Of a DNA stretch of 64,000 bases, positions 37,861-46,511 are shown one piece after another. Source of the stretch: Curtobacterium sp. MCPF17_052 (GTDB lineage Bacteria; Actinomycetota; Actinomycetes; Actinomycetales; Microbacteriaceae). The notes below the pieces were generated by a model. That model saw nothing but the letters and a program-made list of their open reading frames with translations. It made no database searches and was not told where the DNA came from. The DNA lies in contig NZ_QKSD01000005.1 in the NCBI RefSeq assembly GCF_003234085.1, positions 184,650-248,649 on the forward strand. The letters run 5' to 3'. Numbering within the stretch: position 1 is the first letter of the stretch; the number at the start of each line of letters is the position of its first letter. Made by a program: the position numbers and the translations under genes.

Positions 37861-38313
37861 GTGGCCGTCAAGGAACCGAGCATCATCGCCTCGCCGAACC
37901 GCGCGTTGGCGATGACCGCCGGCACGCTCTTCGCGATCTGGGGCATCCTGGGCTTCTTCTTCGCCCAGGACGGTGGCGGAGCGTTCTTCAGCCGCTCCGG
38001 TGGGTTCCTCTGGAACGCGTTCGGGCTCAACCCGGCCCTCTGCGGGCTGTGGACGATCCTGGCCGCCGCGTTCTTCATCGTGGGCCTCGGCAACACGATC
38101 GGGTCCCGCACGGTGAACCGGGTCATCGGTGTCGTGCTGCTCGTGCTCGCCGTCTACGGGTTCGTGTTCTCGAACACCTCGGCGAACGTCCTCGCGCTGA
38201 ACACGACCGACAACGTCTTCCACGCCATCGTCGGCGTCGTCCTGCTGCTCACCGCGCTGGGTGCCGACAAGGAGAACATCCGCGCACTGCGGGCAGCGGG
38301 CGCCCGCGCCTGA
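37861..38313 (+). CDS. DUF4383 family membrane protein
   Basis: 150 residues from the GTG at 37861, preceded by GAGGAG. Four helices: LAMTAGTLFAIWGILGFFFA; LCGLWTILAAAFFIVGLGNT; VIGVVLLVLAVYGFVFSN; HAIVGVVLLLTALGA, with the family motif NTTDNVFHAIVG. DUF4383 proteins are small actinobacterial and cyanobacterial membrane proteins of unknown role. An in-frame upstream extension to 37555 exists but has atypical codons and overlaps the divergent PAP2 start, so I do not use it. Confidence 0.85.
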   Translation: MAVKEPSIIASPNRALAMTAGTLFAIWGILGFFFAQDGGGAFFSRSGGFLWNAFGLNPALCGLWTILAAAFFIVGLGNTIGSRTVNRVIGVVLLVLAVYGFVFSNTSANVLALNTTDNVFHAIVGVVLLLTALGADKENIRALRAAGARA

Positions 38314-38760
38314 CCTGCTCACCTCCGACGCCCGTCTGCCGCTCCGGCAGGCGGGCGTCGTCGTTCGTGGGGTGCGTGCGGCGCGGCCAGGTCGCGCGAC
38401 GCGCCGCCGGCCCCTCGCCGAGGTCGCACGACCTCCCGCCGGCCGCCCGTCCAGCAGGCACATCGTGCGACCTCGACGGACGCGAGCGGCACGTCGAGCG
38501 ACCAGGCGACGCGAGCGGCAGCTCACCCGCCCACCTACCGACGTCGCACGAACCGCCGCCGGGCAGCCGTCGACGTCGCACGAACGGCCGCCGGCCGGCC
38601 GCCCAGCAGGCACATCGTGCGACCTCGACGGACGCGAGCGGCACGTCGTGCGACCTCGACGGACGCGAGCGGCACGTCGTGCGACCTCGGCACCGGCCCG
38701 TCGAGGCCGCAGGGAGCGCGGGGGCGCACCACGGACGGAGCGGGCCGGCTCGCGTCGGCG
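38314..38760. repeat. gene-free array of inverted and tandem TCGTGCGAC repeats between convergent genes
   Basis: 447 bases between the convergent DUF4383 and helicase genes hold no credible coding frame. The 9-mer TCGTGCGAC or its reverse complement occurs seven times within 263 nt (38423, 38463, 38543, 38575, 38615, 38646, 38677): three in one orientation and four in the other. A 31-bp unit is repeated in tandem at 38616-38677, and the same unit plus flank is duplicated from 38452-38496. Inverted copies could form long stems, giving a terminator-like or protein-binding array. Function unknown. Confidence 0.85.
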
Positions 38761-40086
38761 TCAGGCCTCGGGTGCGTCCGAGGGCTCGGCGGCGGGCTTC
38801 GGCGGCTCGAGCTGCGTCGCGACGACGCGCGGCGACTCGGACATGAACCGCCGCACGTCGAGGTCCACGATGATGTCCGCCGGTCGGAGCGGCCGCGTCA
38901 GGTACAGCCCGTCCAGGGACGTCAAGCGCGACAACGCCACGTACGTCTGCCCGGCGCTGAACACCCGGTTGCCGAGGTCCACCACCGCCCGGTCGTAGGT
39001 GCTGCCCTGGGACTTGTGGATCGTCACGGCCCAGGCCAGGCGCAGGGGGAACTGCTGGAACTCCCCCACCGTGTCCTTCTTGAGTTCCTTCTTCTCCGGG
39101 TCGTACGAGTACTTGAACTTCTCCCACACCGACGGCTGGACCTCGAAGTCCTCACCGTCGACGCTGACCCACACCGTGTCGCGGATGCTCCGCACGATGC
39201 CGAGCGTGCCGTTCACCCAGCGCTGGTCCGGGTCGTTGCGGAGGAACATCACGTGGGCGCCGGGCTTCAGCTCGAGGGCTTCGTCCGCCGGGAAGTTCCG
39301 ACCGCCGAAGTCGCCGTTGACGTCGGCCTTGGCGGTCTTCAGCTTGCCGGGCAGCCGTTCGAGGGCGGCTTTGTTGATCCGGGCGACGGTGTCGTTCCGG
39401 GTGGCGAGGGTGATCGCGTCGTCGGGGGCAGGACGGGCGCCCGCTTCGTTGAGCCGCTGCGCGACGTCGGCGGTGACCCGGCCGTGGCGGACGGCGGTGA
39501 GCATCGCGGCGAAGGCATCGTCCCGCTGCCGGTGCACGGTCGCGAGTTCGATGATGTGGAGCTGGGCCTCGAGCCACACCTTGGCGTCGAAGAACCACAT
39601 GGACCGGTAGTGGTCGGTGAAGTAGGCGCGCTCGTCACCGTCACCCGGTACCGGGGGCAGCTGGTACGGGTCGCCGAACATGACCACCTGGACGCCGCCG
39701 AACGGCTCGAACTGCCGTCCGCGGGCCTTCCGCAACGAGCGGTCCATGGCGTCGAGCAGATCGGCGTTGACCATGGAGACCTCGTCGATGACCAGGGTGT
39801 CGATGGTGTTGAGGAGTTTCCGGGTGTCCGGGCCCTGCCGCAGTTCGGCGTCCGCGATGAGGCCGATCGGCAGGCGGAACAGCGAGTGGATCGTCTGTCC
39901 GCCGACGTTCAGCGCCGCGACACCCGTCGGGGCGCAGATGACGACCTGCTTCTCGGTGTTCCAGGACAGGTGGTTGAGCAGCGTGGACTTGCCGGTGCCG
40001 GCTCGTCCGGTGATGAAGACGTGGTCGCGCGTCGACTCGATGTACTCGAAGACCGCCCGCTGTTCGGCGGAGAGCTCGACGCTCAT
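38761..40086 (-). CDS. PIF1/RecD-like ATP-dependent DNA helicase
   Basis: 441 residues. Walker A is ITGRAGTGKSTLLNHLSW, motif Ia region APTGVAALNVGGQTIHSLFR, Walker B LVIDEVSMVNADLLDAMDR, motif III FGDPYQLPPV and the C-terminal motif VTIHKSQGSTYDRAVVDLG with YVALSRLTSLDGLYL. Layout and size match SF1B helicases of the PIF1 group, which unwind 5' to 3' and may resolve G-quadruplexes or R-loops. The ATG overlaps the stop of the CopD-CtaG gene (ATGA), an unexpected partner. Confidence 0.93.
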   Translation of the reverse strand: MSVELSAEQRAVFEYIESTRDHVFITGRAGTGKSTLLNHLSWNTEKQVVICAPTGVAALNVGGQTIHSLFRLPIGLIADAELRQGPDTRKLLNTIDTLVIDEVSMVNADLLDAMDRSLRKARGRQFEPFGGVQVVMFGDPYQLPPVPGDGDERAYFTDHYRSMWFFDAKVWLEAQLHIIELATVHRQRDDAFAAMLTAVRHGRVTADVAQRLNEAGARPAPDDAITLATRNDTVARINKAALERLPGKLKTAKADVNGDFGGRNFPADEALELKPGAHVMFLRNDPDQRWVNGTLGIVRSIRDTVWVSVDGEDFEVQPSVWEKFKYSYDPEKKELKKDTVGEFQQFPLRLAWAVTIHKSQGSTYDRAVVDLGNRVFSAGQTYVALSRLTSLDGLYLTRPLRPADIIVDLDVRRFMSESPRVVATQLEPPKPAAEPSDAPEA

Positions 40087-42125
40087 CGCGCGCTCGATCC
40101 GCTCGCGACGCCGCTGTCGCCGACCGCTGTCGCGGTGTCGGCGTCCGGGAGGCTCGTGGGCACGTCCGCCGGGGACGCGGCCGCCGGTGCGATGGGCTGG
40201 TCCTCGGCCCCGCCGACACCGCCGCCGACACCGACCCCGGCACCCGGACGGGTCCACAGGCGCACCGCGCCGACGACGACCACCGCGACGACGACGAGCA
40301 CACCCGCGACGATCAGCAGCGCGCCTGCCCGGGCCTGGTCGACGAGCGGGTCCGGGCCCCAGGTGCGCCCCATCGCCCCGAACCAGGACGCCTGCAGCAG
40401 CCCGAGCGGCCCCTGCATCGCGATGCCGAGCGAGATGGTGGCCGCCGCGACGACGACCGCTCCGACGGCACGCACGAGGAACGCCGCTGCCGACGGCCGC
40501 CGGGCGCCGAGGGCGATCGGCGTGAGGAGGGTCGGCAGCGCCAGGAGCCCCACGAGCAGGAAGACCAGGTCCACCACGGTCCGGCCCATGGCGTCGCTGA
40601 CGGACCAGCGCAGCACGTCGGTCGCGTACAGCCCCCACCAGATGCCGGCGAGCAGCAGGAACGCCGGGAACGGCTGGACCAGGTACCGCACGACGGCGTT
40701 GTCGACGAAGACCGTGGTCCACTCGGCCACGCCGGCGCTGTCGTCCGTTCGCGGGTGGACGGCTGCCCGGATGAGCTGCACGGGCGCCGCGGCCCAGACG
40801 AGGGCGGGGACGACCAGCCCGAGCAGCACGTGCGCTCCGACGTTCGCCGACACCAGGAAGCGGTCGTAGGTGTGCAGCGAGCCCGAGGTCGCGACGACGA
40901 GCGCCACCACCGCGATGCCGGCGGACACCGAGCGGCGGAGGGGCCAGGAACGCCCCTGTCGACGCAGACGGACGACCCCGGCGACGTAGGCGGCCACGAG
41001 CAGCACGGCGGCCATCAGCCAGAACAGGTCGACGTTCCAGTTCGTCAGCCAGCCCCAGGACCCCGGCGCCGCGGGGAGCGGGTCGTCGGTCAGGACCTCG
41101 GCCGGGCTCGGGTCGCTGGTCTTGCTCAGCGCCAGCTGCCCCGCGGGGGTGGCGGTGCGGCCGAGCGCGGCGGCGAAGCCCGACGCGACGCCCATCACGG
41201 CGAGCTCGACCACGACGAGCGTCCAGAAGGGCCGGACGCGCGCGGGTGCGGCGGTCAGGGCGGAGATCACCCGGCGGCGGTGCATCGCTCCGATGACGCC
41301 CATCGCGACGATCGCGGCCACCTTGACGAGCACGAGCACGCCGTACGGGCTGCCGAGCTCAGCCCAGGCCCCGATCCGGATCTGGGCGGACACCACGCCG
41401 GAGACGCTCACGAGGACGAAGCAACCCAGCGCGACGCTGGAGTACCGGCCGACGACGGCTGCGAGACGCTCGCCGGGGACGACGTCACGGACGAGGACGA
41501 GCATGACGAGCCCGCCGACCCAGAGCGCGGCACCCACCAGGTGCAGTCCGAGTGCGGTGACCGCGGCGTCGTGGCTGGCGGTGCCGGCCGCATGGCCCTG
41601 CTGTGTCAGCGGGACGAGGCCGATCAGGGCGACACCGGCCGTCAGCGCGACCATGCCCCGGGATCGCACGGCGAAGCAGAGCACGGTGACCGCTGCCGCG
41701 ACGAGCACGGTGGTGAGCCAGGCGAGACCGAGGTCGGTCCCGGTGAGGAAGACGCCCATCGACTGGCCGAACTTCGCGTCGAGACTGACCGCCCCGCCGG
41801 CGACGCTGAGGTAGGTGAAGAAGGTCGTGACCGCCGAGGTCACCGTCCAGACACCGGCTGCCGCGGCGGCCACGTCGATCGCGCGGTCCCACTCCGGTGC
41901 CGTGCGGGAGAGTCCGATCGTCGCGAGGGCGAGCCCGCCGATGGCGGCTGCGGCGGACAGGTCGACGAGCATCCGCGCGATCGGGAGCCCGAAGCGGACG
42001 ACCGCACCGGGGTCGGCGATGAGGGCGGCGTCGGCACCACCGCCGACGACGAGCGCCACGAGCAGGGACACGAACGCCGCGAGCAGCAGGACGCCGGGGC
42101 CGGCGATGCGCGCGATGCGGTTCAC
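40083..42125 (-). CDS. CopD - CtaG fusion (copper resistance / cytochrome oxidase assembly)
   Basis: 680 residues, about 15 helices. The N-terminal half (about 1-330) resembles CopD, with LGLHLVGAALWVGGLVMLVL and the SVSGVVSAQIRIG loop. The C-terminal half (about 355-640) matches caa3_CtaG (SLHTYDRFLVSANVGAHVLL, QPFPAFLLLAGIWWGLYATD, GIAMQGPLGLLQASW). The fusion is common in actinobacteria and is linked to copper import and delivery to cytochrome c oxidase. The His residues in VSANVGAHVLLG and GLHLVG are candidate copper ligands. GTG start at 42125; the acidic C-terminus is low complexity. Confidence 0.92.
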   Translation of the reverse strand: MNRIARIAGPGVLLLAAFVSLLVALVVGGGADAALIADPGAVVRFGLPIARMLVDLSAAAAIGGLALATIGLSRTAPEWDRAIDVAAAAAGVWTVTSAVTTFFTYLSVAGGAVSLDAKFGQSMGVFLTGTDLGLAWLTTVLVAAAVTVLCFAVRSRGMVALTAGVALIGLVPLTQQGHAAGTASHDAAVTALGLHLVGAALWVGGLVMLVLVRDVVPGERLAAVVGRYSSVALGCFVLVSVSGVVSAQIRIGAWAELGSPYGVLVLVKVAAIVAMGVIGAMHRRRVISALTAAPARVRPFWTLVVVELAVMGVASGFAAALGRTATPAGQLALSKTSDPSPAEVLTDDPLPAAPGSWGWLTNWNVDLFWLMAAVLLVAAYVAGVVRLRRQGRSWPLRRSVSAGIAVVALVVATSGSLHTYDRFLVSANVGAHVLLGLVVPALVWAAAPVQLIRAAVHPRTDDSAGVAEWTTVFVDNAVVRYLVQPFPAFLLLAGIWWGLYATDVLRWSVSDAMGRTVVDLVFLLVGLLALPTLLTPIALGARRPSAAAFLVRAVGAVVVAAATISLGIAMQGPLGLLQASWFGAMGRTWGPDPLVDQARAGALLIVAGVLVVVAVVVVGAVRLWTRPGAGVGVGGGVGGAEDQPIAPAAASPADVPTSLPDADTATAVGDSGVASGSSAR

Positions 42126-42207
42126 CCGTCAAGCCTAGGCGCTGCCCAGCGCGCCACCGAAACAACGCGGGCCGACCTGTGGACGGTGGACGGGCCTCCC
42201 GGGAACG

Positions 42208-42241
42208 ACGGAAGGGACGGCGCGAACGCCGTCCCTTCCGT
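42208..42241. terminator. intrinsic terminator of the HU gene
   Basis: A 15-bp stem with a CGAA loop; the left arm begins ACGGAAGGGACGG. It lies just beyond the HU stop codon and is placed to terminate the minus-strand HU transcript. Confidence 0.85.
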
Positions 42242-42255
42242 GGAGCTGAGTGGTC

Positions 42256-42543
42256 TTACTTGACCGACGCCTTGAGCTTGCTGCCGGCGCTGACCTTGAC
42301 CGAGTCGCTCGCGGCGATCTCGATGGCCTCACCCGTCTGCGGGTTGCGGCCGGTGCGGGCGGCGCGGTGGGTCTTCTCGAAGGCGATCCAGCCCGGGATC
42401 GTGACCTTGGTGTCGTCCGCGACGGACTTGCCGACGACGGCGAAGAGCGCGTCGACGACGCCGTTGACGGTGGCCTGGCTCTGGCCGGACTCGGCGGCGA
42501 CGGCAGCGACGAGCTCGGTGCGGTTCAGTGACTTGTCAGCCAT
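42256..42543 (-). CDS. hup: HU family DNA-binding protein
   Basis: 95 residues: SLNRTELVAAVAAESGQSQA at the dimerisation end, the beta-arm block IPGWIAFEKTHRAARTGRNPQTGEAIEI and the C-terminus SVKVSAGSKLKASVK. The NPQTGE tip is diagnostic. There is no Lys/Ala-rich tail as in mycobacterial HupB, so this is the short form. The gene is monocistronic with a strong GGAGG ribosome site and its own terminator. Confidence 0.97.
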   Translation of the reverse strand: MADKSLNRTELVAAVAAESGQSQATVNGVVDALFAVVGKSVADDTKVTIPGWIAFEKTHRAARTGRNPQTGEAIEIAASDSVKVSAGSKLKASVK

Positions 42544-42849
42544 TGGATGTCCTCCTCGGACTTCTTGCGTATGGGTCGGACGCGGAACGTCCGGATGCTG
42601 CGGGACGGTTGCCCCGAGCGGTGGGCCCGGTCGGGCCGAGGGCCCGGGGAACCGCTGATGAACCTACCAGCCGGTTCCGGGGTTTCCGGTCGACCCGCCC
42701 GGTTTTCCGGGCCTCTCCGGTGACAGGAGGGGCTGGAGTGACCGATGTGACGACCGTGGTGCTGCCCGGGTCGGCGGATGACGTCCCGCGGACGACGACG
42801 ACGCCCCCGCGACCTCGAGAGGTCGCGGGGGCGCCGGGAGAACTGGTGC
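42544..42849. other. upstream region of HU and end of the ribosomal operon
   Basis: 306 bases with no gene. It holds the HU ribosome site (GAGGAGG near 42549-42555), about 230 nt of untranslated or promoter sequence, and the terminator at 42802. Confidence 0.6.
42802..42833. terminator. intrinsic terminator of the rpmB-rpmG-rpsN operon
   Basis: A 15-bp perfect stem (arm CGCCCCCGCGACCTC) with the two-base loop GA, 16 nt beyond the rpsN stop. Confidence 0.88.
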
Positions 42850-43155
42850 TTACCAGGAGCTCTTCGTGATGCCGGGGAGCTCGCCACGGTGGGCCATGTC
42901 ACGGAAGCGGACACGGCTGATGCCGAACTCACCGAGGTGGCCGCGGGGACGGCCGTCGATGGCGTCGCGGTTGCGGTAGCGGACCGGCGACGCGTCGCGG
43001 GGCAGCTTCTGCAGGCCGACGCGGGCGGCCTCGCGGGACTCGTCGGTGCCGTTCGGGTCCACGAGGGCCTTCTTCAGCTCGAGGCGACGCTCGGCGTAGC
43101 GCTCGATGATGACGGCGCGCTGGTTGTTCTTCGCGATCTTGCTCTTCTTCGCCAT
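42850..43155 (-). CDS. rpsN: 30S ribosomal protein S14 (zinc-free long form)
   Basis: 101 residues. [40 protein letters not shown] and [20 protein letters not shown] match the long S14 lacking the CxxC-CxxC zinc ribbon. It is last in the rpmB-rpmG-rpsN operon. In mycobacteria the zinc-free paralogues are Zur-controlled; no Zur box is seen here, so these may be the only copies in this organism. Confidence 0.97.
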   Translation of the reverse strand: MAKKSKIAKNNQRAVIIERYAERRLELKKALVDPNGTDESREAARVGLQKLPRDASPVRYRNRDAIDGRPRGHLGEFGISRVRFRDMAHRGELPGITKSSW

Positions 43156-43158
43156 GGC

Positions 43159-43329
43159 CTAGCGCTCCTCACGGAAGTCGACGTGCTTGCGGACCACCGG
43201 GTCGTACTTCTTCAGCACGAGACGGTCGGGGTTGTTCCGGCGGTTCTTCTTGGTCACGTACGTGAACCCGGTACCCGCAGTGGAACGGAGCTTGATGATC
43301 GGACGGATGTCCTGACCGCGCTTCGCCAT
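43159..43329 (-). CDS. rpmG: 50S ribosomal protein L33 (zinc-free form)
   Basis: 56 residues, read directly on the minus strand: [20 protein letters not shown], then [20 protein letters not shown], then [15 protein letters not shown]. The CxxC pairs of zinc-binding L33 are absent (STAG and KKYD replace them). The ATG overlaps the stop of rpmB (TGATG), and the stop lies 3 nt before rpsN. Confidence 0.96.
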   Translation of the reverse strand: MAKRGQDIRPIIKLRSTAGTGFTYVTKKNRRNNPDRLVLKKYDPVVRKHVDFREER

Positions 43330-43565
43330 CAGATCTTCTCCCCACGGGCGAGGATGCCCGCCACGACGGACTCGATGCCACGAGCGTCGATCACCTTGAT
43401 GCCCTTGGCGCTGACGTTGAGCGTCACGTTACGACGCAGCGACGGCACGTAGTAGGTCTTCTTCTGCACGTTCGGGTCGAAGCGACGCTTCGTCCGACGG
43501 TGCGAGTGCGAGATGTTGTGTCCGAAGCCGGGAACGGCGCCGGTCACCTGGCACACTGCAGCCAT
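43329..43565 (-). CDS. rpmB: 50S ribosomal protein L28
   Basis: 78 residues: [57 protein letters not shown]. Only one Cys is present, so it is the form without a zinc ribbon. It is first in the operon, with GGAGGAAACC in front of the ATG. A 20-nt palindrome lies 22 nt upstream. Confidence 0.97.
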   Translation of the reverse strand: MAAVCQVTGAVPGFGHNISHSHRRTKRRFDPNVQKKTYYVPSLRRNVTLNVSAKGIKVIDARGIESVVAGILARGEKI

Positions 43566-43873
43566 GGTTTCCTCCTGATGAATACCGTGCAGCCGATCGG
43601 CTGCACCCAAGGTCACTTGCCTGGCACGCACGCGCTGCGCCGCCTGAGTGGAAGTCCACGACGGCGACGAGCGAGGGGGTTGTGCGCACCGCCCAGACCG
43701 GCAGTCGGGCCTGGAGGCTCGATCCGGTACCGCGCGACCGCGGCGTTCGCGACGGTCGGAGGGCAGAACAACGGGCACTCCACGATGAACGCAGAGAACC
43801 AGCCACCCACGTTACGCGACGGCCAGGCACCTCGCAAGCCGGGCGCGCCGCACGCCGGGCCTCCGGTCCGCCC
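43566..43873. other. upstream region of rpmB
   Basis: 308 bases without a gene between rpmB and the end of the convergently placed lipase-maturation-like gene. It contains the rpmB promoter and leader with the palindrome at 43587. I see no Zur-type box. Confidence 0.6.
43587..43606. promoter_or_regulatory. 20-nt perfect palindrome in the rpmB leader
   Basis: GTGCAGCCGATCGGCTGCAC lies 22 nt upstream of the rpmB start. It could be a leader hairpin for autogenous control by L28 or a DNA operator. It does not resemble the Zur box seen at 49248. Confidence 0.5.
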
Positions 43874-45322
43874 TCACCGCCGGAGGCCGGACGGCGGCAG
43901 GAGGTACCCCTGTTCCTGCCGGATCCAGTACAGCCCGGTCTCCCGCCGTTCCACCCGGGTGGCGAACCGGTACCGGAACACCCGCGCCCGGACCCACCGC
44001 GGCCGCTGCCCGTCGAACGGGTCGTGCCGGAGCAACCGGAGCGTCGGCCGGTCCGCCTCGAGCAGCCGCAGCACGAACACCCGGAACCAGCCGTCGTCCG
44101 CACCGAGCGCCAGGAACCACATCAGCCAGTCGAGGCGCAGGTGGTACGGAGCGAACTGCCCCGGGCGGCGACGCGGGTCCCCCGGCTTGCCCTTGAACTC
44201 GTAGGGCAGCCAGTCCGCTTCGTCGGGGACCTCTGCCATGGTGCCCTCGACGATCACCTCGTCGCGCTCCTGCGTGACGCTGCCGAAGGCACCGTAGGCG
44301 TTGGCGAGGTGCCAGCGGTTGAACGACGCGTTCATGAGCTGTCGGCGTGACACCAGGTTCTTCGCCGACGGCCAGGACAGCACGAGCAGCAGCAGGCCGA
44401 CCGCGACCGTCAGTCCGACGAACCAGGCCGGCGTCGCGGTCGGGCCGGTGTCCGCGATCCCGTCGAGGAACGGCAGCACCGTCGCGATCGACCGGTCATC
44501 GACGGCCGCGAAGGCCAGCACCAGGGTGATCCAGTTGAGCCAGGCGAAGTTGCCCGACACCACGAGCCAGGCCTGGGTGAGCAGCACGAGCGCCGCGGCG
44601 ACCGAGGCGACGGGCTGCGGCGCGAACAGCAGGAACGGCACCCCGAGCTGGACCACGTGGCTGCCGAGCGTCTCGAGCCGGTGCACGGGTCGGGGCAGCA
44701 GGTGGGCCGTGCGCGACATCGGGTTCGGCATCGGCTGCGTCTCGTGGTGGTAGTAGAGCGCGGTCAGGTCGCGCCACGACCGGTCCCCACGCATCTTGAT
44801 CATGCCGGCACCGAACTCCAGCCGGAACACGAGCCACCGGATCGCGATGAGCACCACGATCGGTGGCGCGACCTGGTCGGAGCCGAGGAACGCCACGACG
44901 AACAGGGACTCGAGCAGCAGCGACTCCCACCCGAACGAGTAGAAGGTCTGGCCGACATCGGAGATCGACATGTACGCCAGCCAGAGCACGAGGAAGCAGA
45001 GCACCGGGACCCACGCCGGCCCCCGCTGCGGCAGGCCGACGACGATCGTCAGCGACAGCAGCGCCCCGCCTCCGGCCAGGATCCGCAGTCGTCGATCGGT
45101 GTACCGCCACCACCGCCACACGACGGGCAGGGTCTGCGCGTACCGGCGCTCCATGAACCGCGGGACGGGCAGGAGGCCCCGCTCGCCCAGCAGCGCCGGG
45201 AACTGCGCGATCGCCGACAGGAACGCCAGGCACGCGATCGCCGCGACCCCACGCTGCAGGACGAACCGGGCGACGTCGTAGTCGCCGGCGCCCGCCCAAC
45301 TCGTCCACGCCTCGAGGTCCAC
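43874..45322 (-). CDS. lipase maturation factor family membrane protein
   Basis: 482 residues, about nine helices. AGMIKMRGDRSWRDLTALYY and HHETQPMPNPMS are signatures of the LMF family, as are LMNASFNRWHLANAYGAFGS and PYEFKGKPGDPRRRPGQFAP (with YHLRLDWLMWFLAL). Animal LMF1 assists lipase folding in the ER; the bacterial role is not known and may concern envelope lipases or lipids. It is monocistronic, reading towards rpmB. Confidence 0.9.
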   Translation of the reverse strand: MDLEAWTSWAGAGDYDVARFVLQRGVAAIACLAFLSAIAQFPALLGERGLLPVPRFMERRYAQTLPVVWRWWRYTDRRLRILAGGGALLSLTIVVGLPQRGPAWVPVLCFLVLWLAYMSISDVGQTFYSFGWESLLLESLFVVAFLGSDQVAPPIVVLIAIRWLVFRLEFGAGMIKMRGDRSWRDLTALYYHHETQPMPNPMSRTAHLLPRPVHRLETLGSHVVQLGVPFLLFAPQPVASVAAALVLLTQAWLVVSGNFAWLNWITLVLAFAAVDDRSIATVLPFLDGIADTGPTATPAWFVGLTVAVGLLLLVLSWPSAKNLVSRRQLMNASFNRWHLANAYGAFGSVTQERDEVIVEGTMAEVPDEADWLPYEFKGKPGDPRRRPGQFAPYHLRLDWLMWFLALGADDGWFRVFVLRLLEADRPTLRLLRHDPFDGQRPRWVRARVFRYRFATRVERRETGLYWIRQEQGYLLPPSGLRR

Positions 45323-45391
45323 GCGCCGGACGCTACCCGCGGGCTCCCTCGACGGCTGTCCGGACCCGCGCGGTCCGGCCGGAGCGCGCCC

Positions 45392-46078
45392 TCAGACGCC
45401 GTCGGTCGGGCGCGGTGCCAGCGCCTGCACGATCAGCGCACCGAGTTCCCGTGGTGCGGTGGACATCGGCCAGTGCCCGGTGTGCAGGCCGACGATCTCG
45501 AGCTCCTCGGTCGCGACGAGCTCGGCGGCCCAGACCTGGTGGTCCGCGACCATGCCGGCCAGCTCGTCCGGGGCGATCTCGCACGTGATCACGGTCGCCG
45601 GGATCCGGTGTCGTGCGGGGTCGGCGTAGTGGAACCGGTCGGACGCGACGCGAGCCGGTTCGGGGAACGCACGGCGTTCGACGTCGGCACGGATCTCCGG
45701 GGTCATGTCCCGCAGGGTCGCGGCTTCCCAGACGTCCCACGACGGCAGGGGCACCTGCCCGTCGACGACCGGTAGTTCGTCGTTGACGCATCCACCGTCC
45801 GGCCCGGGGAAGGTGTCGACGTAGACCAGGTGCAGCACCCGGTCGGGCCGCTGGTCGGCCGCCATGTACGCGATCGGCCCCGCACCGGAGTGCCCGACCA
45901 GCACGACCGGCTCCGGGGCGTCGTCCACCCGGGCGACGAGGTCGGCGACCTGTTCGTCGAGCGTCGACCCGCGTCGGGTGACGGCGTCGACGGTGTGGCC
46001 CGCCGCGCGGAGGACCGGGACGACGTCGTCCCATGCGCTCGCATCGAGCCAGAACCCGGGAACCAGGATCACGTGCAT
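45392..46078 (-). CDS. alpha/beta hydrolase (esterase/salicylate-esterase-like)
   Basis: 228 residues from the ATG at 46078. HVILVPGFWLDASAWDDVVP gives the oxyanion loop, VVLVGHSGAGPIAYMAAD the nucleophile Ser, and GLHTGHWPMSTAPRELGAL the catalytic His. The form resembles the small hydrolases related to plant methylesterases. It lies 10 nt after the zur stop, in the same direction, and may be a passenger of the zinc operon. Confidence 0.9.
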   Translation of the reverse strand: MHVILVPGFWLDASAWDDVVPVLRAAGHTVDAVTRRGSTLDEQVADLVARVDDAPEPVVLVGHSGAGPIAYMAADQRPDRVLHLVYVDTFPGPDGGCVNDELPVVDGQVPLPSWDVWEAATLRDMTPEIRADVERRAFPEPARVASDRFHYADPARHRIPATVITCEIAPDELAGMVADHQVWAAELVATEELEIVGLHTGHWPMSTAPRELGALIVQALAPRPTDGV

Positions 46079-46088
46079 GTGGCGGAGA

Positions 46089-46511
46089 CTACGCGCCGCC
46101 CCGGACAGCGGCACGCGCGGTGCACTCGGCACACTCGCCGAACACGTCCACGACGTGGCTGGCGTTCGAGAACCCGTTCGCGGCGGCGGTCGCGCGGGCC
46201 CACTCCTCGACGGGGTCGGCCTGGATCTCGACCGTCCGGCCACAGACGCGGCAGATCAGGTGGTGGTGGTGCTTGTCGGTCGTGCACGCCCGGTACAGGG
46301 ACTCACCGTCCTGCTGCAGCGAGTCGGCGTCACCCTCGGTGGCCAGGTCGGACAGCGCCCGGTACACGGTCGCCAGCCCGATGGTGGAGCCGCCGTCCCG
46401 CAGGTGTGCGTGCAGCGACTGCGCGCTGACGAAGCCGTCGGTCTCGGACAGGGCTCCGCGCACCGCTTCGCGCTGCCAGGTGTTGCGTCGTGGCTTCTGG
46501 ACGGCGTTCAT
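46089..46511 (-). CDS. zur: zinc uptake regulator, Fur family
   Basis: 140 residues. The winged helix (NTWQREAVRGALSETDGFVS, IGLATVYRALSDLA) is followed by the dimerisation domain with DKHHHHLICRVCGRTVEI and a second CxxC in FGECAECTARA, giving the structural zinc site. The histidine run is typical of Zur/Fur. It overlaps znuB by 4 nt and is the last of the znuA-znuC-znuB-zur operon, so it represses its own operon, most simply through the box at 49248. Confidence 0.92.
   Translation of the reverse strand: MNAVQKPRRNTWQREAVRGALSETDGFVSAQSLHAHLRDGGSTIGLATVYRALSDLATEGDADSLQQDGESLYRACTTDKHHHHLICRVCGRTVEIQADPVEEWARATAAANGFSNASHVVDVFGECAECTARAAVRGGA

Noticed and set aside
38423..38685. CRISPR-like look of the repeat array
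   Set aside because: Spacers are irregular (mostly 22-70 nt), repeats are 9 bp and in both orientations, and no cas genes are near.
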